Part shown: one piece after another, positions 1 to 6,697 of the stretch
Position numbering within the stretch: the first letter of the stretch is position 1
Layout of the letters: every line of letters starts with the position of its first letter
DNA from: Comamonadaceae bacterium
GTDB taxonomy: Bacteria; Pseudomonadota; Gammaproteobacteria; Burkholderiales; Burkholderiaceae_C
Direction: 5' to 3'
DNA: 10,858 nucleotides
Assembly (NCBI GenBank): GCA_947457975.1
Contig: CANGYC010000058.1
Coordinates: forward strand, 1 to 10,858
Made by a program: the position numbers and the translations under genes
Notes under the pieces: model-generated
Database searches by the model: none
What the model was told of the DNA's origin: nothing
The model's input: the letters and a program-made list of their open reading frames with translations, nothing else

Positions 1-1293
1 CGCGCCCAGCTCGGCCAGCAGCTGGTAGCCGTCGGTAATCGCACGGCGCTGCGGCGGCTCAATGAAGGCGAAGTCTTCAACCGAGCCCAAGTGCAGCGCC
101 TTCATGCGCAGAATCACCGAGGCCAGCGAGCTGCGCAGAATCTCCGGGTCGGTAAAGCGGGGGCGGCTGTTGAAGTCGGCCTCTTCATAGAGACGAATGC
201 AAATGCCCTCGGCCACGCGGCCGCAGCGGCCAGCGCGCTGGTTGGCCGCCGCCTGCGAGATGGGCTCGACCAGCAGTTGCTCCACCTTGCTCCTGAAGCT
301 GTAGCGCTTCACACGGGCGGTGCCGCTGTCAATCACATTGCGGATGCCGGGCACCGTGAGCGAGGTCTCGGCCACGTTGGTGGCCAGCACGATGCGCCGC
401 TGGCCGTGCGGCTCAAAGATGCGGTCTTGCTCGGCCTGCGAGAGGCGCGCAAAAAGCGGCAGCACCTCGGCATCGCGCAGCGCGGGCTGGTGCGAGAGAT
501 GCTTGCGCAGATGGTCGGCAGCCTCGCGGATCTCGCGCTCGCCGGGCAGGAAGATCAGGATGTCGCCGTGCGCGCTGCCGCCGCGCCAGAGTTCGTCCAC
601 CGCGTCGGCAATCGCGTCGTTCAGGTCGTGTTCGCGGCTTTCCTCGAAGGGCCTGTAACGCTGCTCCACCGGGAAGGTGCGGCCCGAGACCATGAGTACC
701 GGCGCTGGGCCCTTGGCAGAGGCAAAGTAGTCCGCAAAGCGCTGGGCATCAATGGTGGCCGAGGTGATGATCACCTTCAAATCGGGTCGGCGTGGCAGGA
801 GCTGGCGCAGGTAGCCCAGCAAGAAGTCGATATTCAGGCTGCGCTCGTGCGCCTCGTCAATGATGAGGGTGTCATAGGCCCGCAGCAGCGGGTCGGTTTG
901 GGTTTCGGCCAGCAAGATGCCGTCGGTCATGAGCTTGACCGAGGCGCCCGGCGAGAGCCGGTCGTGAAAGCGCACCTTGTAGCCCACCACCTCGCCCAAA
1001 GGCGTCTTCATTTCCTCGGCGATGCGCTTGGCCACACTCGATGCCGCCACGCGCCGGGGCTGGGTGTGGCCGATCAGATGGCCTCGCTGGCCCGGGTGGT
1101 TGGCGCTGCCGCGCCCCAGACTGAGCGCAATCTTGGGCAGCTGGGTGGTTTTGCCCGAGCCGGTTTCACCGCAGACGATGACCACCTGGTGGCCCGCAAT
1201 AGCCTGAGCAATCTCCTCGCGCTTGCCCGAGACGGGCAGGGATTCCGGGAACTCCAGGTGCAGGGGGCGAACGGGCGCAGGTGTGGCGGACAA
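1..1293 (-). CDS. hrpA: ATP-dependent RNA helicase HrpA, N-terminal part (runs off left edge)
   Basis: DEAH-box RNA helicase; in the HrpA family these remodel RNA and rescue stalled ribosomes in the cytoplasm. The 431 visible residues hold the Walker A motif GETGSGKT (about 42-49), DEAH (about 146-149), the SAT motif (about 178-180) and motif [11 protein letters not shown] (about 353-361). This covers both RecA-like lobes. The window cuts the gene in the region that leads into the HA2 domain; the family is about 1,300 residues, so roughly two thirds is missing. No ATG or GTG exists in frame between the upstream stop at 1444-1446 and the helicase core. The start must therefore be a rare codon: TTG at 1293 (giving [20 protein letters not shown]) or TTG at 1335. 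I chose 1293 because the short N-terminus runs straight into the family-like [10 protein letters not shown] segment, but its ribosome binding site is poor. Divergent from argA. Family identity is very secure; the start is not. Confidence 0.93.
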   Translation of the reverse strand, partial: MSATPAPVRPLHLEFPESLPVSGKREEIAQAIAGHQVVIVCGETGSGKTTQLPKIALSLGRGSANHPGQRGHLIGHTQPRRVAASSVAKRIAEEMKTPLGEVVGYKVRFHDRLSPGASVKLMTDGILLAETQTDPLLRAYDTLIIDEAHERSLNIDFLLGYLRQLLPRRPDLKVIITSATIDAQRFADYFASAKGPAPVLMVSGRTFPVEQRYRPFEESREHDLNDAIADAVDELWRGGSAHGDILIFLPGEREIREAADHLRKHLSHQPALRDAEVLPLFARLSQAEQDRIFEPHGQRRIVLATNVAETSLTVPGIRNVIDSGTARVKRYSFRSKVEQLLVEPISQAAANQRAGRCGRVAEGICIRLYEEADFNSRPRFTDPEILRSSLASVILRMKALHLGSVEDFAFIEPPQRRAITDGYQLLAELGA

Positions 1294-1344
1294 AGAACGA
1301 TCGCCGCTCGGGCGTGGTGCGTAAGTGGCGGTCAAGGGTGACCG

Positions 1345-1350
1345 GGAAGG
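1345..1350 (+). promoter_or_regulatory. Strong Shine-Dalgarno in front of GTG 1358 (argA start question)
   Basis: The purine run GGAAGG lies 7 bases before an in-frame GTG at 1358. It is a better Shine-Dalgarno match and spacing than the GGAAAG (1382-1387) only 3 bases before ATG 1391. The sequence therefore argues for an 11-residue longer ArgA. Alignment of the N-terminus with E. coli ArgA, as remembered, argues for ATG 1391. Confidence 0.45.
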
Positions 1351-1390
1351 AACTTCGGTGAAAATCGGCCCATCTAGCCCTGGAAAGTCG

Positions 1391-2737
1391 ATGTCAGCCG
1401 TCTTTAATTTTACCTTCGTGCCCTGGTTCCGCTCGGTGGCGCCCTACATCCACCTGCACCGGGGCAAGACCTTTGTCGTCGGTATGGCGGGCGAGGCGAT
1501 TGCAGCGGGCAAGCTGCAGCACATCGCGCAGGACCTGGCACTCATTCAGAGCATGGGCGTGAAGATCGTGCTGGTACACGGCTTTCGGCCCCAGGTGAAC
1601 GAGCAGCTGGCGGCCAAGGGGCATGAGGCGCACTATGCCCAGGGCATGCGCATCACCGACGGTGTAGCCCTCGATTGCGCGCAAGAAGCCGCCGGCCAGC
1701 TGCGCTACGAGATCGAGGCCGCCTTCAGCCAGGGCCTGCCCAATACGCCCATGGCCGGCTCCACGGTGCGGGTGATCTCGGGCAACTTCATCACGGCCCG
1801 GCCCGTGGGCATCGTCGATGGCGTGGACTTCAAGCATTCAGGCCTGGTGCGCAAGGTCGACACCCAGGGCATCAAGCAGACCCTGGACATGGGCGCCATG
1901 GTGCTGCTGTCGCCTTTTGGCTTTTCCATCACGGGCGAGGCCTTCAACCTGAGCATGGAAGAAGTGGCCACGCGCGTGGCCATTGAGCTGCAGGCCGACA
2001 AGCTGATCTTCCTGACGGAGGTGCCGGGCATCCGCGTCAACCCCAGCGAGCCCGAGGGCGAGGACAACCCCATCGACCTCGAGATGCCGCTGGACTATGC
2101 CGAGCGCCTGCTGCGCCAGCTGCCACCGCCGCAAAAACCCACCGACATCGCGTTTTACCTGCAGCACTGCGTCAAGGCCTGCAAGTTCGGCGTGGAGCGC
2201 AGCCACATCCTGCCCTTTGCCACCGATGGTGCGCTGCTGCTGGAGGTGTATGTGCACGACGGCATCGGCACCATGGTCATTGACGAAAAGCTCGAAAGCC
2301 TGCGCGAGGCCACGGTCGACGATGTGGGCGGCATCCTGCAGCTGATCGAGCCCTTCGAGAAAGACGGCACCCTGGTCACGCGCGATCGCACCGAAATTGA
2401 ACGCGACGCCGGGCTCTATTCCGTGATCGAGCACGACGGCGTGATCTTCGGCTGCGCGGCCCTCTACCCCTACCCCGAGTCCAAGACAGGCGAAATGGCG
2501 GCGCTGACAGTGTCGCCGCAAAGCCAGGGCCAGGGCGACGGCGAGCGCATCTTGAAGCGCGTGGAGCAGCGCGCCAAGGCCCAGGGCCTGAGCAGCATCT
2601 TCGTGCTCACCACCCGAACCATGCACTGGTTCTTAAAGCGCGGCTTTCAGCCAGCAGACACCGCCTGGCTGCCCGAGGCCCGCAAACGCAGCTACAACTT
2701 CTCACGCAAGAGCCAGGTGCTGGTCAAGCACCTTTGA
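1391..2737 (+). CDS. argA: N-acetylglutamate synthase (amino-acid N-acetyltransferase)
   Basis: Transfers acetyl from acetyl-CoA to L-glutamate, the first step of arginine synthesis, in the cytoplasm. From ATG 1391 it is 448 residues (E. coli ArgA is 443). An amino-acid-kinase-like domain fills about 15-295, opening with [18 protein letters not shown], which matches the E. coli FRHSVPYINTHRGKTFVI region. A GNAT acetyltransferase domain follows at about 305-440, with the acetyl-CoA loop QSQGQGDG (377-384), [16 protein letters not shown] (404-419) and the C-terminal [18 protein letters not shown] stretch typical of ArgA. The kinase-like domain usually binds arginine for feedback inhibition, so control may be allosteric. 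I see no ARG-box-like operator. GTG 1358 with a better ribosome binding site is an alternative start. No other arginine genes are adjacent. Intact and unremarkable. Confidence 0.95.
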   Translation: MSAVFNFTFVPWFRSVAPYIHLHRGKTFVVGMAGEAIAAGKLQHIAQDLALIQSMGVKIVLVHGFRPQVNEQLAAKGHEAHYAQGMRITDGVALDCAQEAAGQLRYEIEAAFSQGLPNTPMAGSTVRVISGNFITARPVGIVDGVDFKHSGLVRKVDTQGIKQTLDMGAMVLLSPFGFSITGEAFNLSMEEVATRVAIELQADKLIFLTEVPGIRVNPSEPEGEDNPIDLEMPLDYAERLLRQLPPPQKPTDIAFYLQHCVKACKFGVERSHILPFATDGALLLEVYVHDGIGTMVIDEKLESLREATVDDVGGILQLIEPFEKDGTLVTRDRTEIERDAGLYSVIEHDGVIFGCAALYPYPESKTGEMAALTVSPQSQGQGDGERILKRVEQRAKAQGLSSIFVLTTRTMHWFLKRGFQPADTAWLPEARKRSYNFSRKSQVLVKHL

Positions 2738-2745
2738 AGACAGGC

Positions 2746-2816
2746 GACATCGCCGAGGGGACTCGGCTCCTACAGCGCATCAAGGCTGTGTAGGAGCCCA
2801 GTCCCTGGGCGATGTC
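2746..2816. repeat. REP doublet (REPIN-like), two inverted REP units; likely also terminator between convergent genes
   Basis: Two 28-29 base arms (2746-2774 and 2789-2816) are near-perfect inverted copies around a 14-base loop. Each arm also folds alone: GCCGAG/CTCGGC (2752-2757 with 2762-2767) on the left and GCCCAG/CTGGGC (2796-2801 with 2805-2810) on the right. Each unit carries GTAG just 5' of its hairpin (plus strand 2790-2793; minus strand 2773-2770). That is the hallmark tetranucleotide of REP sequences mobilised by RAYT (Y1 tyrosine) transposases, and the unit resembles the common Pseudomonas REP type. It lies 8 bases after the argA stop and 26 bases after the end of the convergent gene, a typical REP position. 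Only TTT follows it on the plus strand, so it would stop transcription or protect mRNA ends by structure rather than as a classic intrinsic terminator. No RAYT gene is in the window. Confidence 0.8.
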
Positions 2817-2842
2817 TTTGCCCCGCTCACTACGTCCCGTAG

Positions 2843-3238
2843 CTACTCCCCGTAGCGCGTGGAGCGCCCCCCGCTGAAACGCCCGATCACATAGCCCACC
2901 AGCATGGACAGCAGGATGGCCTGCATCGGATGCTCTTGCACCGTGCTGCGCGAGTAGTCCAGGGCCTGCTTCGGAATGTCCGAGACGCTGCGGGCACGCT
3001 CATCGAGCTTACCGGCCCAGTCGCGGGCAGTGCTGGCCAGCCGGTCCACGGTGCTGTGGGCCGCCCCTTGAACCCGCTCGACCGCCTCGCGCGCGTCCGT
3101 CCCCCCGGAGCCTGAGCCTCCCATGCTGCCGGTGCTGCTGTAGGTGGAACTGCCCACGCTCGAGCTCGAGCCAGTCGAGCCCAGCCCAGAAGTGCCGGTG
3201 CGGCTGCGGTCGGTGGAAGGAAAGGGTGCGTTGTCCAT
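2843..3238 (-). CDS. Small Ser/Gly-rich membrane-anchored protein, DUF883/YqjD/ElaB-like
   Basis: A 131-residue protein with three visible parts. Residues 1-47 form a disordered Ser/Gly/Thr-rich tract. Residues 48-100 form a charged amphipathic helix (AREAVERVQGAAHSTVDRLA and onward). Residues 103-120 form a C-terminal membrane segment (HPMQAILLSMLVGYVIGRF) followed by a short basic tail. The helix plus tail anchor with the HPM...GYVIGRF pattern resembles the DUF883 family (E. coli YqjD, ElaB), stationary-phase inner-membrane proteins, some of which bind ribosomes. The Ser/Gly tract makes it longer than those (about 100 residues). The start at 3238 is chosen because CGGAGA sits 6 bases upstream; the same frame stays open to a further ATG at 3379, but that would add an unlikely peptide with no ribosome binding site. 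Divergent from the hydrolase operon. The gene is convincing; the family call is moderate and the function unknown. Confidence 0.78.
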   Translation of the reverse strand: MDNAPFPSTDRSRTGTSGLGSTGSSSSVGSSTYSSTGSMGGSGSGGTDAREAVERVQGAAHSTVDRLASTARDWAGKLDERARSVSDIPKQALDYSRSTVQEHPMQAILLSMLVGYVIGRFSGGRSTRYGE

Positions 3239-3353
3239 GGTGTTCTCCGAAGTGCGTTGCTGAAGGGGGATGTGGCCTGGGAAGCCCGAGACCAGCCTGA
3301 AGCACTCTAGACCCGCTTGAGGCCTGGACTGTGAGGCGAGGCAGGTGCCGGCC

Positions 3354-3419
3354 GTAGGACAAGAGAGGGGCCTGCACACGGTCTGCCTTCGAGGCAGCTG
3401 TGGCCCTGCAGCGTCCTAC
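3354..3419. repeat. Nested inverted repeat in the divergent intergenic region
   Basis: In the 254-base gap between the two divergent starts, GTAGGAC (3354-3360) pairs with GTCCTAC (3413-3419), GGGCC pairs with GGCCC further in, and a perfect hairpin CTGCCT-TCG-AGGCAG (3383-3397) forms the core. Together they make a bulged cruciform. It could be an operator-scale dyad or a degraded REP-like element (the left arm begins with GTAG). No convincing -35/-10 pair was found for either divergent gene. The best plus-strand trace (CCGACA at 3438, TAAATT at 3465) has a 21-base spacer and is weak. Confidence 0.4.
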
Positions 3420-3479
3420 ATACCGGGAGCATCCAGGCCGACAGAACAGGCTTGAGCCCAGGCCTAAATTGGAAGCTTC

Positions 3480-3485
3480 AGGAGG
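3480..3485 (+). promoter_or_regulatory. Shine-Dalgarno that fixes the hydrolase start
   Basis: AGGAGG, 7 bases before ATG 3493, is a full consensus match. It decides against the in-frame ATG at 3400, which has no comparable site and would add 31 unconserved-looking residues. Confidence 0.8.
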
Positions 3486-3492
3486 GCATCCC

Positions 3493-4251
3493 ATGACACT
3501 TATGCGACCGCTGAACCGAGAACGGCAGCATTCGCGCATTCCTGCGCCACTTGATTTGCGCACAAAGGAAGTGCGTATTCCGGTGGGCTCGGCCTGGCTC
3601 TATGGTGATCTGGTGATGCCCGAACACGCGGCGGGACTGGTGCTGTTCGCGCACGGCAGCGGCAGCGGACGGCACAGTGCGCGCAATCGCCAGGTGGCCG
3701 CTTGCCTGAACCAAGCGGGACTGGGCACCCTGCTCTTTGACCTGCTCACCGTGCACGAAGAGCAGGAAGACATCCACACCGCTGAGCACCGCTTCAACAT
3801 CGGCCTGTTGACCGAGCGCATGCAGACCGCCACGCTCTGGGCACTGCAGCAGCCCGGGCTCTGGGAACTGCCGCTGGGCTATTTCGGCGCCAGCACCGGC
3901 AGTGCAGCGGCCCTGATCGCGGCCGCGCGCATGGACGGTCGCATTGCCGCAGTGGTCTCTCGAGGCGGCCGGCCCGACTTGGCCGGGCCCGTGGCGCTGG
4001 CCACCATCAGTGCGCCCACGCTCTTCATCGTGGGCGGCTCAGACCGGCAGGTGCTGCCTCTGAACATGGAAGCCTACAGCCACCTGCAGTGCAGCAAGCG
4101 CCTGGCCATCGTGCCCGGCGCCACACACCTCTTTGAGGAACCCGGGGCCTTGCAGGAGGTGTCGCGGCTGGCCACCGAATGGTTCGGCCTGCACTTTAGC
4201 CAACCGCATCCGGGCCTGCCGGTCTCGCACCTGAGCCTGGGCGCGCACTGA
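3493..4251 (+). CDS. Alpha/beta hydrolase (dienelactone-hydrolase-like)
   Basis: A 252-residue cytoplasmic hydrolase with no signal peptide. A complete catalytic triad can be read: nucleophile Ser134 in GASTG (132-136), acid Asp184 in GGSD, and His212 in PGATHLFEEPGAL. AHGSGSGRHSARNR (53-66) supplies the oxyanion-hole region. The length fits a single-domain dienelactone-hydrolase-family enzyme. The AHGSGS...HS.RN pattern and the GGRPDLAG segment recall the hydrolase half of mycobacterial Rv0571c, in which this domain is fused to a phosphoribosyltransferase; here that partner is the next gene, 33 bases downstream. It is first in a three-gene operon and has a consensus ribosome binding site. 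The substrate is not deducible: probably an ester, lactone or thioester. Confident on fold and triad, not on reaction. Confidence 0.9.
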   Translation: MTLMRPLNRERQHSRIPAPLDLRTKEVRIPVGSAWLYGDLVMPEHAAGLVLFAHGSGSGRHSARNRQVAACLNQAGLGTLLFDLLTVHEEQEDIHTAEHRFNIGLLTERMQTATLWALQQPGLWELPLGYFGASTGSAAALIAAARMDGRIAAVVSRGGRPDLAGPVALATISAPTLFIVGGSDRQVLPLNMEAYSHLQCSKRLAIVPGATHLFEEPGALQEVSRLATEWFGLHFSQPHPGLPVSHLSLGAH

Positions 4252-4284
4252 AGCGCCTGCCAGCCAGGCACAGGCCGACCCACC

Positions 4285-4989
4285 ATGATGCGTCTGCGAA
4301 CGGAGACCCCCGTCTACCGAGACCGGCAGCATGCCGGGCGCGTGTTGGCGCAGCACCTGGCCGGCCATGTGGGCCAGCCGCCACCGCTGGTGCTGGCCCT
4401 GCCGCGGGGCGGCGTGGCCGTGGGCTTTGAGGTTGCCCAGGCCCTGCACGCGCCGCTGGACATCTGGGTGGTGCGCAAGCTCGGTCTGCCCGGCCACGAG
4501 GAATACGCCATGGGCGCGATTGCCAGCGGCGGCGTGCGCGTCATGAATCCCCTGCCCGGCATGGACCTGGCGCCCGAGGCCGTGGCACGGGTACTGGCAA
4601 AGGAAGAGGCTGAACTTTCGCGCCGCGAGCGCGTGTACCGGGGCGACCATCCGGCCGCCAGCGTGACGGGACGCCATGTGATCCTGGTCGACGACGGCCT
4701 GGCCACGGGCGCCACCATGCGCGCCGCCGCCCTGGCGGTGAGGGCCGGGCATCCGTCGCGCCTGACCATTGCCGTGCCGGTGGGCGCCCGCGACAGCTGC
4801 GCGAGCCTGGCCGACGTGGCCGATGAAGTGGTCTGCCCCTTCATGCCCGAGCCTTTCAGGGCGGTGGGCCTGTGGTACGAGCACATGCCCCAGGCCAGCG
4901 ACGAGGAAGTGCGCCACCTGCTGGGCCAGGCCTGGCATGAACATGTGCGCGAGCTGCGGCATGGCCGTCCCGCCTCGCCGGCCCTCTGA
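4285..4989 (+). CDS. Type I phosphoribosyltransferase-domain protein
   Basis: A 234-residue protein with the type I PRTase fold. It has the PRPP-binding signature VILVDDGLATGATM (132-145, Asp136/Asp137), a preceding loop LPRGGVAVGFEVA (39-51), and VVRKLGLPGHEEYAMGAIA (62-80), a segment typical of the uncharacterised PRTase family often found near stress genes and fused to other enzymes. Known nucleotide-salvage PRTases are recognised by their hood domains; this one fits none of them, so the acceptor base or nucleotide is unknown. The start is ATG 4285 (a second ATG follows at 4288). Its ribosome binding site is weak, so translation may depend on coupling to the upstream hydrolase. It lies 33 bases after the hydrolase and 6 bases before the esterase, clearly within the same operon. 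The PRPP motif appears intact, suggesting an active or at least ligand-binding protein. Confidence 0.9.
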   Translation: MMRLRTETPVYRDRQHAGRVLAQHLAGHVGQPPPLVLALPRGGVAVGFEVAQALHAPLDIWVVRKLGLPGHEEYAMGAIASGGVRVMNPLPGMDLAPEAVARVLAKEEAELSRRERVYRGDHPAASVTGRHVILVDDGLATGATMRAAALAVRAGHPSRLTIAVPVGARDSCASLADVADEVVCPFMPEPFRAVGLWYEHMPQASDEEVRHLLGQAWHEHVRELRHGRPASPAL

Positions 4990-4995
4990 GACACC

Positions 4996-6348
4996 ATGGC
5001 CCAGACCTCCTCACCAGCACCGCGCACGGTGGAGATCGTGACCGGTCTGCACAAGCACATGCAGCCCTTGTTCGGCCAGAGCTCCGACTACGACCGCCTG
5101 CTCCAGGCCATGGGGCCTGCACGCTTTATCCTGCTGGGTGAAGCCTCGCACGGCACCCACGAGTTCTACCGGGAGCGCTGCGAGATCACAAAGCGACTGA
5201 TTCTTGAAGCAGGCGTGCGGGCCGTGGCCGTGGAGGCCGACTGGCCCGATGCCTGGCGCGTCAACCGCTACGTGCAAGGCGGCGGCGACGATGCCAGCGC
5301 CGATGCCGCCCTGCAGGGCTTCGAGCGTTTTCCGGCCTGGATGTGGCGCAACGTGGAGGTGCAGCGCTTCGTGGAGTGGCTGCGCGCCCACAACATGGCC
5401 CAGGCGCCCGGGCAGCGCGTGGGCTTTTATGGCTTAGACCTTTACAGCCTGTTCCGCTCCATGCGCGAGGTGCTGGACTACCTGGAGCGTACCGACCCGG
5501 CGGCCGCCCAGCGGGCCCGCGCCCGCTATGCCTGCTTTGACCACGTGCGTGAAGACAGCCAGGCCTACGGCTACGCCGCCAGCTATGGTCTGGCGCGCAG
5601 CTGCGAGGACGAGGTCATTGCGCAGCTGCGCGAAATTAATCTGCGCAGCGCCGAATCCGTCAGGTCCGACAACTTGGATGAGGGCTTTCATGCCCGGCAG
5701 AACGCCCGCCTGGTGCGCAATGCCGAGGAGTACTACCGCAGCATGTTCAGGGCCCGGGTGTCCTCCTGGAACCTGCGAGACAAGCACATGCAGGAGACCG
5801 TGCAGGCCCTGGATGCCTACCTCAGTGAGGCTGCGGGCCAGCCGGTGCGCATGGCGCTGTGGGCGCACAACTCTCACCTGGGCGATGCCGGTGCCACTGA
5901 AATGGGCGATCGTGGCGAATGGAACCTGGGCCAGCTCATGCGCGAGCGCTACGCAGAGCAGGTGTTCAACGTGGGCATGAGCACCCACCACGGCTGGGTG
6001 AGCGCCGCACAAGAGTGGGACTCACCGGCCCTCCGCAAACGCGTGCGGCCTGGCCTGGCCGGGAGCTGGGAGGACCTGCTGCACCAGACCGAATGCAGCC
6101 GCATGCTGCTGGTGTTCAGAGGACAGCCGGCGCTGTGCCAGCTCACGGATGCCATGCGCCTGCAGAGAGCAATCGGGGTGATTTACCGACCCGAGACCGA
6201 GCGGCTGAGCCATTACTTCCACACCCACCTGCCGCGGCAGTTCGACGCCCTTCTCCACTTTGACGAGACCCAGGCGCTGGAGCCCCTGGACAAGTCGGGG
6301 GTCTGGGTCAGCGGCGAGATGCCGGAGACGTATCCGACGGGGATGTGA
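4996..6348 (+). CDS. Erythromycin esterase family protein
   Basis: A 450-residue protein of the erythromycin esterase family (EreA/EreB/succinoglycan biosynthesis-like fold). The family's key pairs are present: Glu49 and His52 in LLGEASHGTHEF (E-x-x-H, matching Glu43/His46 of EreB) and His291/His294 in WAHNSHLGD (matching His285/His288). Other recognisable segments are VAVEADWPDAWRVNRYV (77-93), FYGLDLYSLFRSM (144-156) and NVGMSTHHGWVSAA (325-338). Length is normal for the family, and there is no signal peptide. It starts 6 bases after the PRTase stop with only a weak GAGA ahead of it, consistent with translational coupling. Family members on chromosomes are mostly not macrolide-resistance genes. 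In Rv2030c of M. tuberculosis this domain is fused to a PRTase, so the likely role is in the same unknown stress-linked chemistry as the two preceding genes. Confidence 0.92.
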   Translation: MAQTSSPAPRTVEIVTGLHKHMQPLFGQSSDYDRLLQAMGPARFILLGEASHGTHEFYRERCEITKRLILEAGVRAVAVEADWPDAWRVNRYVQGGGDDASADAALQGFERFPAWMWRNVEVQRFVEWLRAHNMAQAPGQRVGFYGLDLYSLFRSMREVLDYLERTDPAAAQRARARYACFDHVREDSQAYGYAASYGLARSCEDEVIAQLREINLRSAESVRSDNLDEGFHARQNARLVRNAEEYYRSMFRARVSSWNLRDKHMQETVQALDAYLSEAAGQPVRMALWAHNSHLGDAGATEMGDRGEWNLGQLMRERYAEQVFNVGMSTHHGWVSAAQEWDSPALRKRVRPGLAGSWEDLLHQTECSRMLLVFRGQPALCQLTDAMRLQRAIGVIYRPETERLSHYFHTHLPRQFDALLHFDETQALEPLDKSGVWVSGEMPETYPTGM

Positions 6349-6517
6349 GGCCGGCCTGGCCAAAGTCAGAGCCCGACATCTGCGCGGGCGCAGCCGCTTG
6401 TGTGCCAGACGTGGACTGCACAGCGCCCGGCACTTGAGGCGCGCCATCGCCCTGAGGGGATTGCGCGCTTTGCACAATGCGCTGGGCCACTTCCTTGAAC
6501 AGGCTGGGGGGCGTCAT
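6308..6517 (-). CDS. Possible small hypothetical protein (69 aa), Ala/Gln/Ser-rich
   Basis: From ATG 6517 a 69-residue reading frame begins MTPPSLFKEVAQRIVQSAQS, a plausible amphipathic helix. It then turns into a low-complexity Gln/Ser/Ala/Pro tail. The first ~15 codons look like real coding sequence (mostly C or G in third position); the tail is less biased. A GAGGA purine run lies about 11 bases upstream, a little far. A TATAAA box lies at 6587-6582 on the same strand, but I see no convincing -35. The last 41 bases overlap the 3' end of the esterase gene tail to tail. No family is recognised. It could be a genuine short gene or a chance frame. Confidence 0.4.
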   Translation of the reverse strand: MTPPSLFKEVAQRIVQSAQSPQGDGAPQVPGAVQSTSGTQAAAPAQMSGSDFGQAGLTSPSDTSPASRR

Positions 6518-6697
6518 GACTGAAGGTTTCCTCTGGCGTCGAGACTGAAGGCCATCGTGGGGACAGGCCAAAGCGCCGCAGTTTATAGGGGAAATCCCTC
6601 AAAAACTCGGGTAAACCCCTTTCACCGCCTGATTCTGGAAAGGAAATGTGTATCCGTCGGGCCTGCGCCACAGGTTCTGTGGCCGGGGCCAAGCCCT
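6518..6697. other. Non-coding stretch between the small frame and the NMO gene
   Basis: Locally more AT-rich than its surroundings, notably 6580-6640. It contains the minus-strand TATAAA (6582-6587), a small GGG-GAAAT-CCC dyad beside it, and the hairpin annotated separately at 6667-6683. No frame here looks coding. It probably serves as the 5' region of the small frame and the 3' region of the NMO gene. Confidence 0.5.
6667..6683 (-). terminator. Hairpin downstream of the NMO gene
   Basis: A perfect 7-base stem GCCACAG-GTT-CTGTGGC lies 14 bases after the NMO stop on the minus strand. No T-run follows, so it would be a weak or Rho-assisted terminator, or an mRNA 3' end stabiliser. Confidence 0.4.

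Noticed and set aside
91..1341. A 416-codon plus-strand open frame across the hrpA region
   Set aside because: It is the antisense shadow of hrpA. The minus strand gives unmistakable helicase motifs, while the plus frame gives only Ala/Gly/His/Arg-rich sequence typical of antisense frames in high-GC DNA.
1330..1343. Short dyad GGTCA-AGGG-TGACC in the hrpA/argA gap as a regulator site
   Set aside because: Only 5 bases per arm; such dyads are expected by chance at this length, and there is no promoter context to support it.
1838..2626. A 262-codon minus-strand frame within argA
   Set aside because: Antisense shadow of argA with no recognisable domain.
2830..2855. Small CTACG/CGTAG dyads after the DUF883-like stop as a terminator
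   Set aside because: Stems of 4-5 bases with no T-run, partly inside the coding end. The REP doublet next to them is the stronger structure.
3239..3379. Upstream extension of the DUF883-like gene to ATG 3379
   Set aside because: No ribosome binding site, and the added peptide (many Cys, Pro and Arg) is unlike a natural N-terminus. ATG 3238 has CGGAGA at good spacing.
3400..3492. Upstream extension of the hydrolase to ATG 3400
   Set aside because: AGGAGG just before ATG 3493 fixes the start, and the extension would overlap the intergenic dyad.
4996..6348. Macrolide resistance gene
   Set aside because: Family membership and key residues are clear, but chromosomal relatives are broad and most are not shown to hydrolyse macrolides. 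There is no mobile element or resistance context nearby.
3493..6348. Anti-phage defence system
   Set aside because: No nuclease, toxin, sensor or membrane effector is present. All three genes look like metabolic enzymes, and the flanks are housekeeping genes with no integrase, tRNA or phage remnants.
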